Shown here in pieces: positions 7,186-11,018 of a DNA stretch of 11,018 bases. The stretch is from an uncultured bacterium. Its GTDB lineage: Bacteria; Patescibacteriota; Minisyncoccia; Phycocordibacterales; PALSA-1337. A program made the position numbers and the translations under genes. The notes below the pieces were generated by a model. The model ran no database searches. It had not been told where the DNA came from and worked only from the letters and a program-made list of their open reading frames with translations. Each line of letters begins with the position of its first letter. Position 1 is the stretch's first letter. The stretch spans positions 1 through 11,018 of the forward strand of contig CAIRAF010000086.1 in the NCBI GenBank assembly GCA_903876465.1, read 5' to 3'.

Positions 7186-7797
7186 TTATAAATTTTGGGC
7201 CTTTTTCTTCAGATATTTGAAATATCGATATCCCAAAAAAGCAAGGACAATAATAACGGCTGTTATAGATATCTTACCAAGAATATTATCAACAGTTATA
7301 TACAGATTACTAAAGAAGAAACCAATAGAAAGCAATAATCCAGTCCATACCAACTGACCAGTTATATTTATAAAAAGAAATCTTCCTAAAGGTATTCTGA
7401 TCATGCCAGCTGTCATGAGAGTGACTAGAGCTAAACCAAGACCGTTGGAAATCTTTGATAAAAATAAGATGCGATTCTTATAACGGTGAAAGAGTTCAGT
7501 CATGTGTTTAACTCCTTCTTCAGTTATATTAAAGCGCTTGCCATATTTCGCAATAAATACGTGCCCATATTTTCGACCGATGTAATACCAGACAATATCT
7601 CCAAAAAGATCACCCAACATAAGTGCGATGTATATAGGCCAGAAATAAAAATAACCTAGACGAAGAACTACTCCGAGAATGAGAGAAATCCAGGGGCCTT
7701 CGATACACGCAATTACAGCTATGGCACCATAAACAAGGTAATCGTGTATCACACCATAATTAATGATCCAGGTAGCGATGTTGGGTAATTGATCCAT
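7186..7797 (-). CDS. DedA/VTT-family membrane protein
   Basis: DedA proteins are polytopic inner-membrane transporters; several move undecaprenyl phosphate or phospholipids across the membrane. From ATG 7797 the product has 203 residues, the usual family size. It shows an early Glu33-Gly-Pro in the first re-entrant region, the family motif Gly62-Asp63...Gly66-Asp67...Tyr71-Tyr72-x-Gly74-Arg75, and a late GMIRIPLGRFLFINITGQLVW segment (131-151) typical of the second half. The usual RFxPxxR motif is replaced by a Lys-Ile-Ser-Asn-Gly-Leu-Gly stretch (115-121). The frame stays open to 7971, but those 58 residues would run through the divergent promoter and into the DHODH gene. As first gene of an operon with two glycosyltransferases, recycling of a lipid carrier is a plausible role (inference). 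Confidence 0.88.
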   Translation of the reverse strand: MDQLPNIATWIINYGVIHDYLVYGAIAVIACIEGPWISLILGVVLRLGYFYFWPIYIALMLGDLFGDIVWYYIGRKYGHVFIAKYGKRFNITEEGVKHMTELFHRYKNRILFLSKISNGLGLALVTLMTAGMIRIPLGRFLFINITGQLVWTGLLLSIGFFFSNLYITVDNILGKISITAVIIVLAFLGYRYFKYLKKKAQNL

Positions 7798-7823
7798 GTC
7801 TGTATTTATTTGACGATTTAAAC

Positions 7824-7829
7824 AGTATA
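7824..7829 (-). promoter_or_regulatory. Probable -10 box of the DedA-glycosyltransferase operon
   Basis: On the minus strand TATACT matches the -10 consensus at five of six positions and would start transcription near 7817, about 20 bases before the DedA ATG. No convincing -35 box lies 16-18 bases upstream. It is the best candidate in a 58-base divergent gap. Confidence 0.4.
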
Positions 7830-7840
7830 GCGCATTTTCG

Positions 7841-7849
7841 TGATATATT
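7841..7849 (+). promoter_or_regulatory. Extended -10 promoter of the DHODH gene, probably leaderless
   Basis: TGATATATT resembles the extended -10 TGnTATAAT with one mismatch. Its spacing puts the transcription start at about 7856, which is the first base of the ATG, so the mRNA would have no 5' leader. A TTGACG at 7810-7815 looks like a -35 box but is 28 bases away and so does not pair with it. Confidence 0.4.
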
Positions 7850-7855
7850 AATAGT

Positions 7856-8914
7856 ATGTATAAACACGTCCTTAAGCCAGTTCTATTCTTATTTAATCCT
7901 GAATCTGTACATGATTTGTTTACTTGGACAGGTGAATTTCTTGGTAAATTCGGTATCACTCGATGGGTCACGTCGTTTATGTACGGTTATCGTCTACCTA
8001 AAGGTGGTAAAGATATTTCAAAAACTGTTGATGGTATTTCATATCGTACACCGATTCTTTTATCAGCAGGTTTTGACTACAATGGCCGATTGAGTCAAAT
8101 TTTGCCTTTTATTGGATTTGGTGGTGAAGAAGTGGGCTCTGTGACCGCGAGACCATGTGAAGGTAATCCAAAGCCACGATTAACACGTTTACCGCAATCA
8201 AAAAGTATTATCGTTAATAAAGGTTTGAGGAATGAAGGTGTTGATGCAATTATTGCAAGAATAAAAGGAAGAAGAAATATTAATATTGAAGAAAAAAAAT
8301 TTGTTGTTGGTATTTCTATAGCACGAACTAATGATGAAAAGTCAGCGCAGTCAGTACAAGCAGGGATCGATGATTACGTTTACTCTTTTAAAAGATTAAA
8401 TGAAGAGGGGGTTGGTGATTATTATACAATTAATATCTCATGTCCAAATGCCTTTGGTGGTGAGACTTTCGCTAAACCTGAATTATTGGCGCAACTTTTG
8501 CCGGCTCTTAAAGTTATTCCGTGTATTAAGCCTGTGTATATAAAAATGCCTATAAATATTGCATGGGATCATTTTGCACAGTTACTTAAAATAATTGATG
8601 ATAATAAATTACAGGGTGTAGTTATTGGTAATCTAAATAAGGATTACAGTTGGCTTGATGTTCGTGAAGAAGCACCAAAAGAATATGTTGGTGGACTTTC
8701 TGGCAAGCCGTGTACTCATCCATCTACTGATTTGATTCGTAAGACAAAAGAAATGTATGGAAATAGATTCACTATTATCGGCGTTGGTGGAATCATGTCT
8801 ATTGAGACTGCCAAAGAAAAGTTCGAGGCTGGTGCAGATTTGATTCAACTTATTACAGGTATGATTTATGAAGGACCTGGATTGGTAAGTAAGATTGCGC
8901 GAAGTCTCGAATAA
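7856..8914 (+). CDS. pyrD: Class 2 (quinone-type) dihydroorotate dehydrogenase-like flavoprotein
   Basis: The family oxidises dihydroorotate to orotate with FMN in pyrimidine synthesis; class 2 enzymes sit on the membrane and reduce quinone. The 352-residue protein aligns from residue 1 with E. coli PyrD as I remember it: the N-terminal FNPESVH helix (13-19), LSAGFDYNG (69-77), GSVTARP (94-100), INISCPN (192-198), Lys230 on the FMN side, GGLSG (279-283), GVGG (309-312) and a C-terminal TGMIYEGPGLV. This supports the start. Several active-site residues differ: Tyr75 replaces the orotate-binding Lys66, Cys196 replaces the base Ser175 (Cys is the class 1 base), Ser153 replaces Asn139, and Gly258/Leu260 flank the conserved Asn259. 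The fold assignment is secure; true DHODH activity is less so. No other pyrimidine gene is in the window. Confidence 0.85.
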   Translation: MYKHVLKPVLFLFNPESVHDLFTWTGEFLGKFGITRWVTSFMYGYRLPKGGKDISKTVDGISYRTPILLSAGFDYNGRLSQILPFIGFGGEEVGSVTARPCEGNPKPRLTRLPQSKSIIVNKGLRNEGVDAIIARIKGRRNINIEEKKFVVGISIARTNDEKSAQSVQAGIDDYVYSFKRLNEEGVGDYYTINISCPNAFGGETFAKPELLAQLLPALKVIPCIKPVYIKMPINIAWDHFAQLLKIIDDNKLQGVVIGNLNKDYSWLDVREEAPKEYVGGLSGKPCTHPSTDLIRKTKEMYGNRFTIIGVGGIMSIETAKEKFEAGADLIQLITGMIYEGPGLVSKIARSLE

Positions 8915-8980
8915 TGTTCAGTGAAATATTGAGTTGTTCACACTTGAAGTAAAAAGGGTGAATAACTCCTAAATGAAAAA

Positions 8981-9004
8981 CGACCGTCTCCGAAGAGGCG
9001 GTCG
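8981..9004 (-). terminator. Strong intrinsic terminator with UUCG tetraloop
   Basis: Read on the minus strand, a 10-pair GC-rich stem (CGACCGCCTC with GAGACGGTCG, one wobble) closes a TTCG loop in the very stable C(UUCG)G form and is followed by TTTTT. It lies 20 bases after the TGA of the orphan gene at 9025. On the plus strand the T tract is missing, so it is not a good terminator for the DHODH gene. Confidence 0.85.
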
Positions 9005-9024
9005 CAACGACATTGGATATTAAA

Positions 9025-9480
9025 TCAGTTTTCTCGACCACTGTGATGTTCTCGGCGGTAGCGTCCGAGTCCAGCGAGAGATAAGTTCGATTCGTGACGT
9101 GATTCGAGCCTCCTCGTTACATGGCTGAGGTGACCCTTCGACATATGTGGTTGATTTGAAATTTCCTCGATGACCTTGCCGTAAATTTTTTCCATACGCT
9201 TGGCATAGTTACGAGCCCCTTGTATCAAGTCAGTAAGCTCCTGGTCGTAGACAATGTTGGCTGTAATACCAAGAAGGCCTTTCAAATCATTAACGATGGC
9301 CTCTGCCGGTATATGCATGACTGAATCTAGCGACACATGTGTTGATACCTCGCGCGCCGACTCTTTTTCGTACAGGAAGACTTCGTTTTTGGCCTGCATT
9401 TCTACCAATTCCTCAGCCAGCCTGTTGATTACGAGATGTTTGAGGGGATGTTCAAGTCTCACAATTACTTTTTTCTTCAT
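9025..9480 (-). CDS. Orphan basic protein of unknown function
   Basis: I do not recognise this 151-residue protein. Residues 1-45 (charged, with alternating hydrophobic residues) and 55-75 look like a small alpha/beta domain; 78-110 is probably a long amphipathic helix (Tyr, Lys and Glu rich); and 111-151 is a basic tail with many Arg, His, Ser and Lys and almost no hydrophobic core, which could bind nucleic acid. There is no membrane segment, signal peptide or Cys. It is the only gene here with a canonical ribosome site (AGGAG five bases before the ATG), the only one ending in TGA, and about 46% GC by hand count, clearly above the flanking genes. It is monocistronic, with its own terminator. 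These features point to a different origin or to selection for strong expression; which one cannot be settled from sequence alone. Confidence 0.8.
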   Translation of the reverse strand: MKKKVIVRLEHPLKHLVINRLAEELVEMQAKNEVFLYEKESAREVSTHVSLDSVMHIPAEAIVNDLKGLLGITANIVYDQELTDLIQGARNYAKRMEKIYGKVIEEISNQPHMSKGHLSHVTRRLESRHESNLSLAGLGRYRREHHSGREN

Positions 9481-9485
9481 TATTA

Positions 9486-9490
9486 CTCCT
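9486..9490 (-). promoter_or_regulatory. Shine-Dalgarno site of the orphan gene
   Basis: AGGAG on the minus strand lies five bases before the ATG at 9480, which is ideal spacing. No other gene in the window has such a site, which makes it worth noting and fixes this start. Confidence 0.8.
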
Positions 9491-9532
9491 ATTTGACTTT
9501 GTTTAAAGATCAGACGTTTACTATCATTGACC

Positions 9533-9541
9533 TTTATACCA
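9533..9541 (-). promoter_or_regulatory. Extended -10 candidate for the orphan gene
   Basis: On the minus strand TGGTATAAA is an extended -10 with one mismatch in the hexamer. Transcription would begin near 9526 and leave a leader of about 46 bases that includes the Shine-Dalgarno site. It lies next to the divergent GAPDH promoter, so the two may compete. Confidence 0.4.
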
Positions 9542-9543
9542 TA

Positions 9544-9552
9544 TGATATAAT
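9544..9552 (+). promoter_or_regulatory. Extended -10 promoter of the GAPDH gene
   Basis: TGATATAAT is a perfect extended -10 element. A TTGACC at 9527-9532 resembles a -35 box but is only 14 bases away, shorter than usual. Transcription would start near 9559, leaving an AT-rich leader of about 53 bases with no Shine-Dalgarno site before the ATG at 9612. Confidence 0.6.
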
Positions 9553-9611
9553 AAAAGCACGGCTATTTGTTCACAAGCTAAATTATCTATTTAAATAAAT
9601 ATTTTCAAAAT

Positions 9612-10643
9612 ATGAAAAAAATTCGTGTAGCTATAAATGGTTTCGGTCGCATCGGCAGAGCATTTGCTAAAATTTCAAAAAATCGCGATGAGATTGAGCT
9701 CGTCGCTATCAATGATCTTGGCAATATTGATAATTTCGCTTATCTCCTCAAGTACGATACTGCTTATGGCGTCAGTCAATATGAGATTTCAGTAAATAAG
9801 ACAAATAATTCACTAGTTATAGATGGTCACGAAGTTTTGTTCATTTCAGAGCGCGACCCAAGCCTGCTTCCATGGAAGAAACTTGATATTGATGTTGTTG
9901 TTGAATCAACAGGACTTTTCACTTCATCTGAAAAAGCTAATGCTCATATCCTCGCTGGTGCAAAGCGCGTTGTAGTGTCAGCTCCAGTTAAGGATGCTCC
10001 AGATTCTCCAATTCAAGGCGCAACAGTCCTCATGTCTATGAATGAAGATAAACTCGAGACTTGTGCAATATCTTCAAATGCTTCATGTACAACTAATGCT
10101 GGTTCACCACTTATCGCTATCCTCGACGAATCACTCGGTATTGAAAAAGCTTTGCTAAATACAGTTCACGCTTACACGGCCTCACAATCACTAGTTGATG
10201 GACCTGCCAAGAAAGATCTTCGTGAAGGTCGCGCCGCTGCACAGAACATCGTGCCATCATCAACTGGTGCCGCTATCGCTGTTACCCAAGTTGCTCCACA
10301 ATTGAAAGGACTTTTTGATGGTATTTCTATCCGTGTGCCAGTTATTACAGGTTCTCTTGTAGATGTCACCTTTATTTCAAAGAAAGACACTACCGCTGAA
10401 GAAGTAAATGTAATACTTAAAAAAGCTGCAACACTTCCACGTTGGAATGGTATTTTCACTGTGACTGAGGAACAGTTAGTGTCACATGATATTATCGGTA
10501 ATCGTCATGCGTCTATTGCAGACCTCGCCTTCACTCGTGTAGTTGGCGGAAATCTCGTTAAGGTCTTGGCTTGGTATGACAATGAGACAGGGTATACGTA
10601 TACTTTGGTTGATCATGTTATAAAGGCTGGAAGGTTGGTTTAA
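9612..10643 (+). CDS. gap: Type I glyceraldehyde-3-phosphate dehydrogenase
   Basis: This is the cytosolic glycolytic enzyme converting glyceraldehyde-3-phosphate, phosphate and NAD to 1,3-bisphosphoglycerate. The 343-residue protein is full length. It has the Rossmann motif NGFGRIGR (9-16), Asp35 after the second strand (favouring NAD over NADP), ESTGLF (98-103), the catalytic Cys159 in SNASCTTN, His186 in NTVHAYT, the phosphate-site STGAA (217-221) and Arg240 in IRVPV, and the C-terminal WYDNETGY (321-328). The second Cys of the common CTTNC motif is Ala163, and the following Leu-Ala is Gly-Ser; Cys at that spot is conserved but not essential. The start is supported by the N-terminal match to the family. 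A small membrane-protein gene follows after two bases. Confidence 0.97.
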   Translation: MKKIRVAINGFGRIGRAFAKISKNRDEIELVAINDLGNIDNFAYLLKYDTAYGVSQYEISVNKTNNSLVIDGHEVLFISERDPSLLPWKKLDIDVVVESTGLFTSSEKANAHILAGAKRVVVSAPVKDAPDSPIQGATVLMSMNEDKLETCAISSNASCTTNAGSPLIAILDESLGIEKALLNTVHAYTASQSLVDGPAKKDLREGRAAAQNIVPSSTGAAIAVTQVAPQLKGLFDGISIRVPVITGSLVDVTFISKKDTTAEEVNVILKKAATLPRWNGIFTVTEEQLVSHDIIGNRHASIADLAFTRVVGGNLVKVLAWYDNETGYTYTLVDHVIKAGRLV

Positions 10644-10645
10644 AA

Positions 10646-10909
10646 ATGAAAAAAATAAAAACAACATTGTTATTTAATTTATTAACTATTTGTGTGTTTG
10701 TGATAGTTGCGTATCTTTTCTTTACATTTGCAACACTTAATGTTTCGCAAACACCTGATTTACAGCATACTTGTCGAAATAAAGCGGAATACATTTCTCA
10801 GGATGATTGCAATAAGATTGATATTTCTCTCTATGTTTTGTTTTTGTTTGTTGGTGCTGGCTTGGCTCACGGATTATATGTAAATCGAAAAATCTTGATA
10901 CATAAATAG
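10646..10909 (+). CDS. Small two-TM protein with a Cys pair in its outer loop
   Basis: The 87-residue product has a Lys-rich tip, a first membrane segment (about 8-30), a polar loop of about 30 residues and a second segment (about 62-78), ending in a short basic tail. With both ends inside by the positive-inside rule, the loop lies outside and its Cys43 and Cys55 could form a disulfide; Cys16 lies in the membrane. I do not recognise a family. It starts two bases after the GAPDH stop and is probably cotranscribed with it, though no functional link is evident. No Shine-Dalgarno site or downstream hairpin is visible. Confidence 0.7.
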   Translation: MKKIKTTLLFNLLTICVFVIVAYLFFTFATLNVSQTPDLQHTCRNKAEYISQDDCNKIDISLYVLFLFVGAGLAHGLYVNRKILIHK

Positions 10910-11018
10910 TGAGAATTTCGTATAGTTATGGCGAAGAGTCCGGATTAATTTCATTATATCCTTGATAATTTCTTCATCAGAATTTGATTTCTGTTTGTTA
11001 AACTTGTTGCATTAAAAA
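10910..11018. other. Non-coding tail of the window
   Basis: I see no supportable gene, RNA or convincing terminator in these 109 bases. A weak 5-pair hairpin (CAGAA/TTCTG near 10979-10994) followed by TTTG is too poor to call. A minus-strand frame is open from the right edge to a TAA at 10954-10956 and might be the end of a gene lying outside the window. Confidence 0.4.

Noticed and set aside
7798..7971. 58-residue N-terminal extension of the DedA protein
   Set aside because: It runs through the divergent promoter region and is antisense to the conserved start of the DHODH gene.
8915..8975. Terminator hairpin for the DHODH gene (GTGAA/TTCAC near 8930-8952)
   Set aside because: There are only five pairs with a long loop and no T tract.
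8853..9041. Minus-strand open frame of 62 residues
   Set aside because: It crosses the UUCG terminator and overlaps both the DHODH gene end and the orphan gene end.
10954..11016. Possible C-terminal end of a minus-strand gene entering from the right edge
   Set aside because: Only about 20 codons are open and they show no recognisable motif; it cannot be told from chance without the next bases.

Overview
The window looks like a chromosomal segment from a small-genome bacterium, most likely a Patescibacteria/CPR member of the Parcubacteria type. Supporting signs are moderately low GC, very tight gene packing, almost no Shine-Dalgarno sites, and a first gene whose short secreted product carries the APLNVG / Q.KSG pattern I associate with Parcubacteria surface proteins. 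This placement is an inference from pattern recall. Stop codons are TAA (11), TAG (2) and TGA (1), and no gene needs UGA as a sense codon.

Layout. Positions 9-988 (+) hold a secreted Cys-containing protein and a single-pass membrane protein. Positions 5104 to 998 (-) hold a four-gene drug-efflux type operon: a MarR regulator, a long HlyD/RND-type adaptor, a short hairpin-less HlyD adaptor and a 14-TM DHA2 (EmrB/QacA) MFS pump. It is read from one promoter that carries a good candidate MarR operator. Positions 7797 to 5197 (-) hold a second four-gene operon: a DedA/VTT membrane protein, two family-2 glycosyltransferases and a six-TM protein of unknown function, which suggests a job in envelope glycan or lipid-carrier metabolism. 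Reading away from it, 7856-8914 (+) encodes a class-2-like dihydroorotate dehydrogenase with altered active-site residues and probably a leaderless mRNA. Positions 9480 to 9025 (-) hold an orphan basic protein that differs from its neighbours in GC, ribosome site, stop codon and terminator. Positions 9612-10909 (+) hold a type I GAPDH followed by a small two-TM protein. The last 109 bases carry no gene I can support.

How the genes work together. The efflux operon should be autoregulated, because the candidate operator overlaps the -10 box and the predicted transcription start of marR, so a MarR ligand would release the regulator, both adaptors and the pump together. The terminator of the glycosyltransferase operon sits directly against that promoter in a 92-base gap. 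Extended -10 boxes (TGnTATAAT-like) recur at the better promoters, without good -35 boxes.

No RNA gene, CRISPR array, insertion sequence or attachment site was found. The points most worth a second look are the two unequal adaptors for one MFS pump, the unusual DHODH active site, the orphan gene at 9025-9480 and the MarR operator.
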